A stretch of DNA of 64,000 bases. It comes from an uncultured Roseibium sp. Its GTDB lineage: Bacteria; Pseudomonadota; Alphaproteobacteria; Rhizobiales; Stappiaceae. A program made the translations under genes and the position numbers. The notes beneath the pieces were generated by a model. That model had not been told where the DNA came from. It saw only the letters and a program-made list of their open reading frames with translations, and ran no database searches. Where the stretch lies: contig NZ_OY780958.1 of NCBI RefSeq assembly GCF_963675985.1, forward strand, positions 1,178,001-1,242,000, in the 5' to 3' direction. Shown in pieces: positions 14,768-23,986 of the stretch (positions are counted from its first letter, which is position 1; every line of letters starts with the position of its first letter).

Positions 14768-16291
14768 TTACTGCGCCCGCGGGAACAGGTTGTCGATTTC
14801 GCCGAGGTCGCTTTCCTGGCCGAGGACGTCGAGGGCCGGTTTCCAGACTTCACCATCGCTGACCGGTGCATTCAGCATGGCCAGAGCCTTGTCCGCGGAG
14901 GTGGGGATCACCTGGCGCAGGGCTTCGAACACCAGCCGCAGGCTATCGAGGGTCACATAGATCACGGTCCGGCAACGTTCTTCCGTCTCCGGGTTCTTGA
15001 TCAGCTCCCACGGGGCCTGTTCGGCAAAATAGGTGTTCATGTCGTCGCAGACCGTGATCACCTTCTGCAGGTTCTGCGGAATGTCGGGCAGGTCGATCCA
15101 GGCGCTGAAGCCCTTGACCGCTTCAGCGACGGCGGCGCGGATCGCCTCGTCATCCCCGGTCAGCGGACCGGCGGCGGGCACCTTGCCGTCGAAGCGGCTC
15201 TTGGAGAATTTCGCAGCGCGCGACAGCAGGTTGCCGATCTTGTTGCCGAGCTCGCTGTTGTAGGTCTGCTTGATGAAATCGACCGAGATCTGGCTGTCGC
15301 TGTCCGAACGCATGTGGCGGGCGAGATACCAGCGAAGCGCATCGGCGCCGAGCGTGTCGATGATTTCGACCGGATCGACCACGTTGCCGATGGACTTGGA
15401 CATCTTGACGCCGCCGGCGCCCACCCAGTGGCTGTGCACCGACAGCTTCTTCGGCAGAGGAATGCCTGCCGCCATCAGCATGATTGGCCAGTAGACGCCA
15501 TGGGGCTTCAAGATGTCCTTGCCGATCAGATGTTCGCAGGTCGCCCACCAGTCGGCGTAGCCTTCGTCCGGCCATCCGACATTGGTCAGGTAGTTGGTCA
15601 AGGCGTCAAACCAGACATAGGTGACGAAATCGCTGTCGAAGGGGAGTTCGACGCCCAGGGTCACGCGGGTCTTGGGCCGGGAGATGCACAGATCCTCCAG
15701 CGGCTCGGACAGCATCTGCTTCAGCTCGTTGCGGAAGGACTGCGGCTGGACGAAGTCCGGATTGTCGGCAATGTGCTGCAGCAGGCGCTCCCGGAAGGGC
15801 TCCATCTTCAGGAAGTAGTTGGTCTCGTCCGTCTGCTCGACCTTCATGGTCGGGTGCAGTGGGCACTGGCCCTCCTCGGTGAGATCGGACTCCTTCTTGA
15901 ACTCCTCGCAACCCTTGCAGTAGATGCCGGTGTACTGCTTCTTGACGATCAGGTCCTTGTCGAAAATCGTCTGTTCCATGCCGGCGACGGCGGTCTTGTG
16001 GCCTTCGCGGCTGGTGCGGACGAAATAGTCGTAACTCACGTCGAGCATGTCGAACACGGCGCGGAATTCCTTGCCGCGCATGTCCAGGTAATCCTTGATC
16101 TCCATACCGAGATCGGCGGCAGCTTCCTGGTTTTTCTGGCCGTGCTCGTCAACGCCGGTGGAAAGCAGAAGCTCGTTGCCGATCGCCAGGCGGTTGCGCT
16201 TCAGGATGTCTGCCATCACGGAGGTGAAAGCATGTCCGATATGGGGCGACCCGTTGACGTAGTAGATCGGAGTGGTGATGTAGCTTTTCAT
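14768..16291 (-). CDS. metG: Methionyl-tRNA synthetase
   Basis: A 507-residue class I synthetase that charges tRNA-Met. Visible are the N-terminal YITTPIYYVNGSPHIGHAF with the HIGH signature, the ELLLSTGVDEHGQK segment, a connective-peptide metal site starting CKGC near residue 125 with a later C..H pair (CPLH), and KMSKS within GGVKMSKSIGNVVDP near residue 298. The protein ends soon after the anticodon-binding helices, without the C-terminal EMAP-like dimerisation domain, as usual for short alphaproteobacterial enzymes. It is a lone gene between the paa and sox loci. It could be the sole MetRS or a second copy; this window cannot decide. Confidence 0.94.
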   Translation of the reverse strand: MKSYITTPIYYVNGSPHIGHAFTSVMADILKRNRLAIGNELLLSTGVDEHGQKNQEAAADLGMEIKDYLDMRGKEFRAVFDMLDVSYDYFVRTSREGHKTAVAGMEQTIFDKDLIVKKQYTGIYCKGCEEFKKESDLTEEGQCPLHPTMKVEQTDETNYFLKMEPFRERLLQHIADNPDFVQPQSFRNELKQMLSEPLEDLCISRPKTRVTLGVELPFDSDFVTYVWFDALTNYLTNVGWPDEGYADWWATCEHLIGKDILKPHGVYWPIMLMAAGIPLPKKLSVHSHWVGAGGVKMSKSIGNVVDPVEIIDTLGADALRWYLARHMRSDSDSQISVDFIKQTYNSELGNKIGNLLSRAAKFSKSRFDGKVPAAGPLTGDDEAIRAAVAEAVKGFSAWIDLPDIPQNLQKVITVCDDMNTYFAEQAPWELIKNPETEERCRTVIYVTLDSLRLVFEALRQVIPTSADKALAMLNAPVSDGEVWKPALDVLGQESDLGEIDNLFPRAQ

Positions 16292-16561
16292 CGGTTGCTT
16301 TCATTCTGGAGCGGCCGGAACCGCCAGTCCCGGGGACCGGCGTCAGAAACGGTCCAACGCATTCGAAATGACTGGTTACGCGGTATATTTCACACTCGCG
16401 AAGCGAAGAAAAGCCCCGCCGCCGGGATTTCCGGAGACGGAGCCGGTTCCTTTGTCCAGCCTGGTTCAGGAGTGGTTATTCCTTAAATGGGAATGCGCGA
16501 GGCAAAAGAAAAGCAGGGCGGTCTTGGGCGAGCCGACGCTCCGCCTTTCTGGCACGTGCCA

Positions 16562-17839
16562 TTAGCTTCCGAAAATGTCGGTGGTGATCCCCTTGTACCA
16601 GCCGAGCGACTCCTCGTAGGTCGCCTGGCGGATGGCCGGGTCCTCGTGGGTCTGGCTGATGAAGCTGGTTGTCGAGGCGATTTTCTCCGCCGTCGGCGCA
16701 TATTGGGCCCCGACCTTCACACCGTCGTTGGTTTCGATCAGGCTCCAACAGGAGTTGGAATATTTCGCCGGGAAGACCCGGGATCCGGTCAGCTCACCCC
16801 GTATGGTCATGGCCGCCACCTTGGCCTGGCTGTTGGCGGCAAAGGCCGATTTCGGCATGTCGCCGGCAATGGTCGCGTCGCCGAGAACGTAGATGGTGTC
16901 ATCCGACAGGGAGCGCATGGTCGTCGGGTCGATCGGGCAGAAGCCACTGTCGTCGGTCAGACCGGACTTCGCGGCAATCATGCCGGCTTTCTGCGCCGGT
17001 ATCAGGTTCACCAGATCACCGTGAAAGGTGTCGAGATCCGTCACGATGTCGCCGGTTGCCGGATCGACGCTTTTGATACCGCCGTGGACGTCCGGTCCGT
17101 ACCATTCGACCATGCCTGGATAATATTTTTCCCAGCCCTCCTGAAACAGCGCCTGCTTGGAGTATTTCGGCTTCGGATCGAGAATGATGATCTTGTTGTC
17201 GGTATAACCCTTCGCCTTCAGGAGATGTGCGAACATGGAGGCGCGCTCATAAGGGGCGGGCGGGCAGCGATACGGGTTGGGCGGTGGCACGATGACGATC
17301 TGCTGACCCTTTTCGATCGCATCCAGTTTGGATTTCAGAAGCGTCGTCTGCGGGCCGCCCTTGTAGGCATGGGGCATGACTTCGGAAGCTTCCTCGGAGA
17401 AGCCGGGAACAGAATCCCAGATGAAATCGATGCCTGGCGAAACGATCAGCCGGTCGTATGGGATCTTCGAACCGTCGGCCATCACCACGGCCTTCATGTC
17501 GCGGTCGATGGCCTCGGCCCAGCCGTTGACGACCGTGATCCCGTAATTGGCGGCGAGGGTGTCGTAATTATGGGTGATGGACTGGAGCGTTCGGAAGCCG
17601 CCCATATAGAGGTTGGAAAAGAAGCAGGTGATGTAGTTCGGGCCGGAGACGATCAGAGTGACATCGACATCTTCGCCCGCATCCTTGGCGATGTAGCGGG
17701 CAGCGGTCGCACCCCCCGGTCCGCCGCCGATGACGACGACCCGGGGTTTTCCTTCAGCACGAGCATAATGGGGCAGGGCGAGGTGGGCTGCGCCCGCTCC
17801 GGCCAGAAGTCCGAATGAACGCCGGGTCAATCTTGTCAT
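16562..17839 (-). CDS. soxF: SoxF, flavoprotein subunit of sulfide dehydrogenase (flavocytochrome c)
   Basis: A 425-residue periplasmic FAD protein of the FccB/SoxF family that oxidises sulfide and passes electrons to its cytochrome partner SoxE. The N terminus is a Tat leader (TRLTRRSFGLLAGAGAAHLA). The FAD-binding VVVIGGGPGGATAARYI is near residue 36. Redox-active cysteines are in NPYRCPPAPYER and GFCPIDPTTM, as in flavocytochrome c. The motif YVLGDATIAGDMPKSAFAAN closes the FAD site. ATG 17839 follows GGGAGGAAGCGTG; a GTG three bases upstream is too close to that site. It is the last gene of the sox operon. Confidence 0.94.
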   Translation of the reverse strand: MTRLTRRSFGLLAGAGAAHLALPHYARAEGKPRVVVIGGGPGGATAARYIAKDAGEDVDVTLIVSGPNYITCFFSNLYMGGFRTLQSITHNYDTLAANYGITVVNGWAEAIDRDMKAVVMADGSKIPYDRLIVSPGIDFIWDSVPGFSEEASEVMPHAYKGGPQTTLLKSKLDAIEKGQQIVIVPPPNPYRCPPAPYERASMFAHLLKAKGYTDNKIIILDPKPKYSKQALFQEGWEKYYPGMVEWYGPDVHGGIKSVDPATGDIVTDLDTFHGDLVNLIPAQKAGMIAAKSGLTDDSGFCPIDPTTMRSLSDDTIYVLGDATIAGDMPKSAFAANSQAKVAAMTIRGELTGSRVFPAKYSNSCWSLIETNDGVKVGAQYAPTAEKIASTTSFISQTHEDPAIRQATYEESLGWYKGITTDIFGS

Positions 17840-17862
17840 CACGCTTCCTCCCGTTGATTTTT

Positions 17863-18582
17863 CTACTGCGGTTCGATGGAGCCGAAATAGGCTGCGAGCG
17901 CCGCGATCTCCTCATTGCCCATATTGGTGGTCATGTTCTGCATGACCTGGTGGGTGCGCACGTTTGTCTTGTAGTCGAACAGGGCCCGGATGAAGGCATT
18001 CTTCGGCCAGCCTATGATGGAGGGAATGCCGTCCGCATGGCCCGAGATCTGATGGCATGTCACGCATTCCGTGGACAGGTATTCGCCATAGGCGATGTCG
18101 CCTTCAAGGGTCATGGCCGCGGCTCCGATTTCCGCTCCGACCGGGGCTGCGGCTGCCGGATCCTCCGCCGGTGCCGCGCCGGTTACACTCTTCAGGTAAG
18201 CAATGACATCGCGGCGGTCATTGACATTCCTCATCCCCCGGAAGGACATGCGCGTTCCCGGAACGAAAGCATTCGGTTTTTCAAGATAGATGTCGAGCGC
18301 GTCCGCGTCCCAGGCGAAACCGCTCTTGCCCTTGGCGGTCATCGCGTTGGAGTATTTGAAATCCGCCACGGAGCCGGCCGTGCGTCCGAACAGCCCGTCT
18401 AGATGAGGCCCGATGCCGTTGCGGGCGCCTGTTCCGACCTGATGGCAGGACTTGCATGCGGAAAAGACTTTTTCTCCCCGAACGGGGTCGCCGTCTTCTG
18501 CAGCCGCCGGCTCGAACGGCCACATGAGAACGGCGATGACGGCTGTAAAAAGGCGCCGGAATCGATAAGGGCACGGGCGCAT
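17863..18582 (-). CDS. soxE: SoxE, dihaem cytochrome c partner of SoxF
   Basis: A 239-residue exported dihaem c-type cytochrome. A signal peptide (FRRLFTAVIAVLMWPFEPAAA) is followed by a class I cytochrome domain with CKSCH near residue 45 and a second domain with CVTCH near 175. The N-terminal domain is strikingly like that of SoxD upstream (both have FGRTAGS followed by KYSN), pointing to domain duplication. The C-terminal domain resembles the small cytochrome of flavocytochrome c. ATG 18582 is chosen because it directly precedes the signal peptide; a longer frame would overlap soxD by 35 bases. It lies between soxD and soxF. Confidence 0.9.
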   Translation of the reverse strand: MRPCPYRFRRLFTAVIAVLMWPFEPAAAEDGDPVRGEKVFSACKSCHQVGTGARNGIGPHLDGLFGRTAGSVADFKYSNAMTAKGKSGFAWDADALDIYLEKPNAFVPGTRMSFRGMRNVNDRRDVIAYLKSVTGAAPAEDPAAAAPVGAEIGAAAMTLEGDIAYGEYLSTECVTCHQISGHADGIPSIIGWPKNAFIRALFDYKTNVRTHQVMQNMTTNMGNEEIAALAAYFGSIEPQ

Positions 18583-18619
18583 GGTCTGCGCCCGTGCCCC
18601 TGGCAGAAAGGTTCGGTTG

Positions 18620-19753
18620 TCAGTCGACAGAGCCCGCACCCGCGTTTTCGTCATCGTCGCCGGAACCAGGGGTCACGTCGAGGATCCGGGCGCGCATGGT
18701 GATCGACACCGCATCGGCGGTGCAATCCTTCATGCACGGTTCCTTTTTCTCGGCATAGACCGGCTCGTCGTAACGGTCGTCGGCGACGAAGTTTTCTTCG
18801 TTCGGCATGTGAATGTCGGTGAAGTTCTTGTCCGACAGCTCGAAGTCCTCGTCATCGACCAGATCGTTCAGGTAGAGCAGGTAGGCCGTAATAGCGTAGA
18901 CGTCGTCATCGGACAGCGACCGAGCGTTGCCGAACGGCATGGCGCGGCGGACGTAGTCGTAAACGGTCGACAGATAAGGCCAGTAGGAGCCGATGGTCTT
19001 GACCGGCCGTTCTGCCTTCAAGGTGCCCTGACCACCGGCCAGTACCGGCCAGCGACCGACGCCTTCACCGAAGTCGCCGTGGCAGACGGCACAATTGTCG
19101 GTGAACAACACTTCGCCTTGAGCAACCGTACCGGAGCCTTTCGGCAGGCCTTTGCCGTCCGGACGGACATCGATGTCCCAGGCTGCGATTTCTTCCGGAA
19201 GGGCGACACGACCGATACCGTAGACACCGCCCTCATGAGTGCCGGCAGCCGGGGTGGCGGTCGACGCTTCCGTCGGAGCAGCATCCGCAGCCGCCGTTTC
19301 CGTGTCCTTATCTTCTGCAGGAGCAGCGGATTCCTTGGCCGGAGCTTCGGTCGGAGCGGCCGCAGAGAAGGTCGCCAGATAGGCCAGGACATTCTTGATG
19401 TCCTTTTCCTTCTTCAGGCCGGCAAAGGCCATCTTTGTGCCTTTGATCATGGCCTTCGGCTTGGCCAGGTAGGTCGTGAGGGTTTCCTCGCTCCAGACTA
19501 GTCCGCCGGCACCGGCGTCTTTCATGGGGTTGGAATACTTGTAGTCTTCCAGGCTGCCGGCGGTGCGCCCGAACACGTCGTTCAGTTCGGGACCGACCTT
19601 GTGCTTTGCACCTTCGCCGACCGCATGGCAGGCAGCGCATTTCTTGAACACTCTCGCGCCCTTGTCCGCATCACCGGCGGCATGTGCGGAAGAGAGGGCG
19701 AGGGGCGTAAGGAGGGTTGCCGTCAGGGCAACGGTCTTAAGAAACTTCGACAT
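18620..19753 (-). CDS. soxD: SoxD, dihaem cytochrome c subunit of sulfane dehydrogenase
   Basis: A 377-residue periplasmic dihaem cytochrome, the electron acceptor of SoxC. A signal peptide (MSKFLKTVALTATLLTPLAL...AHA) precedes a cytochrome domain with CAACH near residue 42. An Ala/Pro/Glu-rich linker spans about residues 135-180, and a second domain carries CAVCH near 228. The C terminus has an extra CMKDC pair and a very acidic tail. ATG 19753 lies inside the soxC coding end, a 17-base overlap that implies coupled translation of the SoxC-SoxD pair. A longer in-frame extension reads antisense-like through soxC and is rejected. Confidence 0.95.
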   Translation of the reverse strand: MSKFLKTVALTATLLTPLALSSAHAAGDADKGARVFKKCAACHAVGEGAKHKVGPELNDVFGRTAGSLEDYKYSNPMKDAGAGGLVWSEETLTTYLAKPKAMIKGTKMAFAGLKKEKDIKNVLAYLATFSAAAPTEAPAKESAAPAEDKDTETAAADAAPTEASTATPAAGTHEGGVYGIGRVALPEEIAAWDIDVRPDGKGLPKGSGTVAQGEVLFTDNCAVCHGDFGEGVGRWPVLAGGQGTLKAERPVKTIGSYWPYLSTVYDYVRRAMPFGNARSLSDDDVYAITAYLLYLNDLVDDEDFELSDKNFTDIHMPNEENFVADDRYDEPVYAEKKEPCMKDCTADAVSITMRARILDVTPGSGDDDENAGAGSVD

Positions 19754-21053
19754 TTTCGGCCGTCCCGTCTGCTTTGACATGCCAGGTCTGGATGCCGTTG
19801 TTATGGTAGATCGAGTTCTCACCGCGTGCGGCACGCAGCTCGTTCTTGGTCGGCTGGTAGAATCCATGCTCGTCCATCGCGCGGGACTGGAGCAGAAGCG
19901 GGGATCCGTCCCAATTGATGTCGAGATAGAAACGGTGCATCGACTTGGACAGGCTCGGACCGTCGATACGCGCGGTCGTCCAGTTGCGGCCGCCGTCGAT
20001 GGAGACATCGACCCGCTTGATCTTGCCGTTGCCGGACCAGGCGACGCCGGTGATGACCAGCGGGCCCTTGCCGTGGGTGATCGGGGCCTGGGGGCTCGGA
20101 GACGTGATGACCGATTTCGGGTCCATCACCCAGGTGAAGCGGCGGGCCTTGCCGTTGGCGAGAAGGTCCGTGTACTTCGAGGTTTCTTCGCGCTGCTGCC
20201 AGGGTTCATCACCGACTTCGAGGCGGCGGAGCCACTTGACCCACATGTTGCCTTCCCAGCCCGGAACGACCAGGCGCAGCGGATACCCCTGTTCCGGACG
20301 CAGCGCTTCGCCGTTCATCTTGAAAGCGACAAGGCAGTCGTCCATTGCCTTTTCCATCGGCACCGAGCGGGTCATCGCGGCCGCGTCCGCCCCTTCGGGC
20401 AGGACCCACTTGCCGTTGGTCTTGACGCCGGCTTCTTCGAGCAGGGTCTTGAGCGGGATGCCGGTGTACATCACGTTGTGGATCATGCCGTGGGTGTACT
20501 GGCAGCCGTTCAGCTGGGAGCCGCGCCATTCCATGCCGGAGTTGGCGGCGCACTCGAGGAAATAGACGTGGTTCTGGCGCGGGAAACGCTTCAGGTCTTC
20601 CATGGTGAAGACGAGCGGGGTGTCGACCAGACCGTTGATCATCAGCCGGTGATCGGACGGGTTGATCTGCGCGGCGCCGCCGTGATGACGCTCGAAACAG
20701 ATCCCGTTCGGCGTAATGATGCCGTCCAGTTCATGGAGCGGGGTAAAGTTGATCGAGGAGACCGGATCGGCGGTCAACCATTCGACGTTGCGGCGTACCA
20801 CATGCGACTCGAACTCGGACGGCTTGCCATAGGGCGCAGCGTCGACGCCCTCGCCGAGATAGCGGTTCCAGTCCTGAATCTCTGTGATCAGCGGATCACC
20901 GGCGGCCTGGGCCGGAACGGTCAGTGCGCCAGCCGCAACGGCGGCGCCTCCGGTTGTCAGGCCGGCTTTCAGCAGCGACCGACGGTTCATGTTGGGCCCC
21001 CGATCCGCGGTCGGATCTTGCAAGGGGTGTCCCGTAACCTTGGTATCACTCAT
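19737..21053 (-). CDS. soxC: SoxC, molybdenum subunit of sulfane dehydrogenase
   Basis: A 438-residue sulfite-oxidase-family molybdoenzyme. With SoxD it oxidises the sulfane sulfur on SoxY, releasing six electrons per thiosulfate. The Tat signal NRRSLLKAGLTTGGAAVAAG starts near residue 23 after an N-terminal extension. The molybdenum Cys is in YFLECAANSGMEWRGSQLNG; QGYPLRLVVPGWEGNMWVKW and the C-terminal dimerisation domain (RVDVSIDGGRNWTTARI) are typical. The second ATG at codon 22 is a possible alternative start that would place the Tat motif at the very N terminus. Presence of SoxCD predicts complete oxidation without sulfur globules. Confidence 0.96.
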   Translation of the reverse strand: MSDTKVTGHPLQDPTADRGPNMNRRSLLKAGLTTGGAAVAAGALTVPAQAAGDPLITEIQDWNRYLGEGVDAAPYGKPSEFESHVVRRNVEWLTADPVSSINFTPLHELDGIITPNGICFERHHGGAAQINPSDHRLMINGLVDTPLVFTMEDLKRFPRQNHVYFLECAANSGMEWRGSQLNGCQYTHGMIHNVMYTGIPLKTLLEEAGVKTNGKWVLPEGADAAAMTRSVPMEKAMDDCLVAFKMNGEALRPEQGYPLRLVVPGWEGNMWVKWLRRLEVGDEPWQQREETSKYTDLLANGKARRFTWVMDPKSVITSPSPQAPITHGKGPLVITGVAWSGNGKIKRVDVSIDGGRNWTTARIDGPSLSKSMHRFYLDINWDGSPLLLQSRAMDEHGFYQPTKNELRAARGENSIYHNNGIQTWHVKADGTAENVEVS

Positions 21054-21137
21054 CTTATTTCCTCGGGTTAAGGGCGTTTCCAGTCATTGGAATGAGCGGG
21101 GTGGTGGTGCGCTGTGGGGAGAGACACAGCGCACCTT

Positions 21138-22829
21138 TCAGCCGGCAAGCTTGACGGACTGGTTGTCCGGCAGCTTGACCACGGGGTTCTTGGACAGGTG
21201 GTTCTCGACGACGTCCCAGATCGCGGGACCTTCGGTGTCTTCGTTGACGGAAGCCCAGCCGGCGACCACATAGTCCCTGGCCGGATCGATGGCTTCGCCG
21301 GTGGCGAGCAGGGTCATGTCCGAGATGCGCTCGCCGATCTCCTTGTTCGGGTCGATCGTGTAGCCCATGCCGCCGACGCGAACCATGTCGCCACCCTGCT
21401 GGTAGTAGGGGTCCTTGTTGAACAGGTTGTCGCCGACGTCTTCCAGGATATCCTTGATCGTCTGGCCGCTCATGGAGGAGCGGTAGGCGGCCGGATAGGT
21501 CATGGCACAGGCGTTGTGGAGGTCCTCAACAGTGATGTCCTGGCCCGGGAGCACGCTCGTTCCCCAGCGGAAGCCGGGCGAAAGTGCGATCTCGGCGTCC
21601 CGTTCTTCCAGCAGAGCCTGGCAGATCAGGTCGTCGAAGGTGCCGTTGAAGTTGCCGCGGCGATAGAGCAGGTCCTCGGTGGTTCCGATCTTGCGGGCCA
21701 GCTCGTCGGCGAAGGGCGCACGCACTTCGTCGATCAGGGTGGCTATTTCCGCATCCGGCGTGATCACGTCGGAGAAGACCGGAATCAGCCGGTACTTGTA
21801 GCCAGTGACCTTGCCATCCTTCACGTCCAGGTCGACGCGGGACACGAACTTGCCGTTGGACCCGGAAGCGATCACCAGCGTGTTGTTGACGATGACAGGC
21901 TCGGGCAGGGCATCGTGGGTATGGCCCGTGAGGATGACATCGATGCCATCGACCCGCGAGGCAAGCTTGCGGTCCACGTCGAAGCCGTTATGGGAGAGGA
22001 GAACGACGAGTTCGGCACCTTCGGAACGGGCTTCCTCGACGTGCTTGGCAATGTCTTCTTCACGGATACCGAAGGACCAGCCCGGGATCATCCACCGCGG
22101 ATTGGCAATCGGGGTGTAGGGGAAAGCCTGACCGATGACGGCGATCTTCGTGCCGCCGCGTTCGAACATCTTCCAGGCTTCGAAGGCCGGTTCGTCCCAT
22201 TCGTTGTCATAGATGTTGGAGCCGAGGAAGGGGAAGGGAAGCGCTTCGATGGCTTCCTGCACCCGGTCCGTGCCGTAGGTGAATTCCCAGTGGCCGGTCA
22301 TGGCGTCCGGCTGCAGGGCGTTCATGACCGTGATCATGTCCTGGCCGAGGGTCTTGTTGGAGGTATAGCTGCCCTGCCAGGTGTCGCCGCCGTCGAGCAG
22401 CAGCATATTGTCGCCGCGCTCGGCCCGGATGCGTTTGATAACGGTCGCGACCCGGTCCATGCCGCCCATCTTGCCGTAGGTTTTCGCCAGGGAGACGAAA
22501 TCTTCGGAGGTGAGGGCGTAGGCGTCCGGCGAGCCCGGATCAATGTTGTAGAGCTTCAGGAAATCGGCGCCGGTCACATGGGGCGGTTTGCCCTTGACGT
22601 CGCCGATGCCGAGGTTGATGGACGGCTCGCGGAAATAGAGCGGCTTGAGCTGGGCGTGAATGTCGGTGATGTGCACCAGCGTCACGTTGCCGGTCGGTTC
22701 CATCGACAGGAGCGCGTCCTCTGTCAGACCCTGCTGGGCCATCAGCTTCGACCAGCTGCCCGCCATGCCGGAGCCGAGAAGGGCGCTTGTGGCGGTTGCC
22801 GCCATTAGGAACTCACGTCTTGAAAACAT
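21138..22829 (-). CDS. soxB: SoxB, thiosulfohydrolase
   Basis: A 563-residue periplasmic enzyme that hydrolyses the S-sulfonate from SoxY-bound thiosulfate to release sulfate. A Tat-type leader (SRREFLMAATATSALLGSG) opens the protein. The dimanganese metallophosphatase motifs HITDIHAQLKPLYFREPS (near residue 52), LDGGDTWQGSYTSNKTLG (near 145), TGHWEFTYG and later HNGF and LTGHTHDALP are all present. The 5'-nucleotidase-like C-terminal domain contains the DLHNACAMTYPA segment. Full family length. It is separated from soxA by about 230 bases rich in stem-loops. Confidence 0.97.
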   Translation of the reverse strand: MFSRREFLMAATATSALLGSGMAGSWSKLMAQQGLTEDALLSMEPTGNVTLVHITDIHAQLKPLYFREPSINLGIGDVKGKPPHVTGADFLKLYNIDPGSPDAYALTSEDFVSLAKTYGKMGGMDRVATVIKRIRAERGDNMLLLDGGDTWQGSYTSNKTLGQDMITVMNALQPDAMTGHWEFTYGTDRVQEAIEALPFPFLGSNIYDNEWDEPAFEAWKMFERGGTKIAVIGQAFPYTPIANPRWMIPGWSFGIREEDIAKHVEEARSEGAELVVLLSHNGFDVDRKLASRVDGIDVILTGHTHDALPEPVIVNNTLVIASGSNGKFVSRVDLDVKDGKVTGYKYRLIPVFSDVITPDAEIATLIDEVRAPFADELARKIGTTEDLLYRRGNFNGTFDDLICQALLEERDAEIALSPGFRWGTSVLPGQDITVEDLHNACAMTYPAAYRSSMSGQTIKDILEDVGDNLFNKDPYYQQGGDMVRVGGMGYTIDPNKEIGERISDMTLLATGEAIDPARDYVVAGWASVNEDTEGPAIWDVVENHLSKNPVVKLPDNQSVKLAG

Positions 22830-22883
22830 TCAAGTCTCCAGGTCTAGGCTGCCGGTTACACGGGAGCCGTTTCCTTCGGTTTG

Positions 22884-23040
22884 TCCGGACAAGGCTCACC
22901 CGTTGGCACACAAAACATGTGCACCGGAGGACGCCGTTGCCGATTGTTGTTGGTTCTTTGCCGGAGATCTCTCCGGTGCGGGATGCGGCGGCGTACCGCC
23001 GCATCGAGGGCTCTCGTAAAGCCGTGGACCTATCAGGTCC
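22884..23040 (-). other. Cluster of stem-loops between soxA and soxB
   Basis: Four perfect inverted repeats lie in 157 bases: TTGTCCGGACAA (22884-22895), CCGGAGA/TCTCCGG (22962-22977), GATGCGGCGG/CCGCCGCATC (22982-23005, 4-base loop) and GGACCT/AGGTCC (23026-23040). None is followed by a T-run on the minus strand, so they are unlikely to be plain terminators. They could stabilise or process the sox mRNA and adjust soxA relative to soxB output; that is inference. Confidence 0.6.
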
Positions 23041-23055
23041 CGATGACGTCCCGAG

Positions 23056-23919
23056 TTACTGGCGAACTGCGGGGGTTTCGACCGAAAGGCCGGTGCCGCG
23101 CCAGGTCACATACACTTCCAGAGCCATCAGCTCGTCGGAAAACGCCTTCGGGAAGCTTGCCCGCGTGTCGCGGATACAACCCCGGAAGCGATTGTGCAGG
23201 GAAACCATGTTCGCCTGTTTCAGACGGTAGGTCGGAAAACCGTTGACCTGACCCTGGCTGAGGTGGTCCGCACGGATGTAGTTGCCCCAATTTTCCTCGT
23301 GGCAGCTTGCGCAGGAGAGGTTCAACTGGCCGGTGCGGGTGTAGTATACGTCCTTGCCTTTGTCCCACCAGCTCTGCATGTCGCCCTCGGCAAGGTCAAT
23401 CTTGACCGGCTCACCGAAGGATTGATGCTTGATGAAGGTGACCAGGGCCTTCTGATCGGCTGCGTCGAACTTGTAAGGCTCGGCCTTCATGTTCTCCGTG
23501 CGGCACTGATTGACCTGGAGTTCCAGGTTGAAGGGCTTGTTGGCTTTGGCATTCCACTTGGGGAAATGGGCGCCAACGCCCTTCATGCTTTCGGAGGCAT
23601 CTCCGTGGCAGGAGGCGCAGGATTTGCCTGCGGCACCGTCCACCGTGTCCCAGATTTCGCCGCCCCGTTCCACATAGAGCATGGCCGGGTTCTGGAAGGA
23701 ATCCGCTTCCATTTCACGTGTTTCGTCAGTCCGGAAGTGCCAACCGGAAATGACCTCATCCAGAGGATGACCTTCCGGAGCCGGAGCCCTGGTCGTCATT
23801 TCCAGTTCGCCGTCGATGATCAGTTTTTCATCGACTGGACCGCCGGCAAACGCGCTTCCGCAGGTTCCGGCTGAAAGCATCGCCACAAGGGCTAAGCTTA
23901 TTTTCATCGTTTTGGCCAA
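23056..23919 (-). CDS. soxA: SoxA, dihaem cytochrome c of the SoxAX complex
   Basis: A 287-residue exported cytochrome that with SoxX oxidatively couples thiosulfate to the SoxY cysteine. The signal peptide is MAKTMKISLALVAMLSAGTCGSAFA (residues 1-25). Two haem sites CASCH are near residues 103 and 208. The C-terminal RFRGCIRDTRA holds the cysteine that becomes the persulfide ligand of the active-site haem. This is the dihaem type of SoxA. It stands between soxZ and soxB. The ATG has GGGAGGAG about 10 bases upstream. Confidence 0.96.
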   Translation of the reverse strand: MAKTMKISLALVAMLSAGTCGSAFAGGPVDEKLIIDGELEMTTRAPAPEGHPLDEVISGWHFRTDETREMEADSFQNPAMLYVERGGEIWDTVDGAAGKSCASCHGDASESMKGVGAHFPKWNAKANKPFNLELQVNQCRTENMKAEPYKFDAADQKALVTFIKHQSFGEPVKIDLAEGDMQSWWDKGKDVYYTRTGQLNLSCASCHEENWGNYIRADHLSQGQVNGFPTYRLKQANMVSLHNRFRGCIRDTRASFPKAFSDELMALEVYVTWRGTGLSVETPAVRQ

Positions 23920-23986
23920 ATCGTCTCCTCCCGATTTGAGTGCAATGCGGGCGGTTCCATCGGAATGGAGCCCGCATCATCCATTA

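Noticed and set aside
16527..16561. Terminator after soxF
   Set aside because: GC-rich inverted repeats, including TGGCACGTGCCA at the stop codon, are present but no T-run follows on the minus strand, so the call is too weak.
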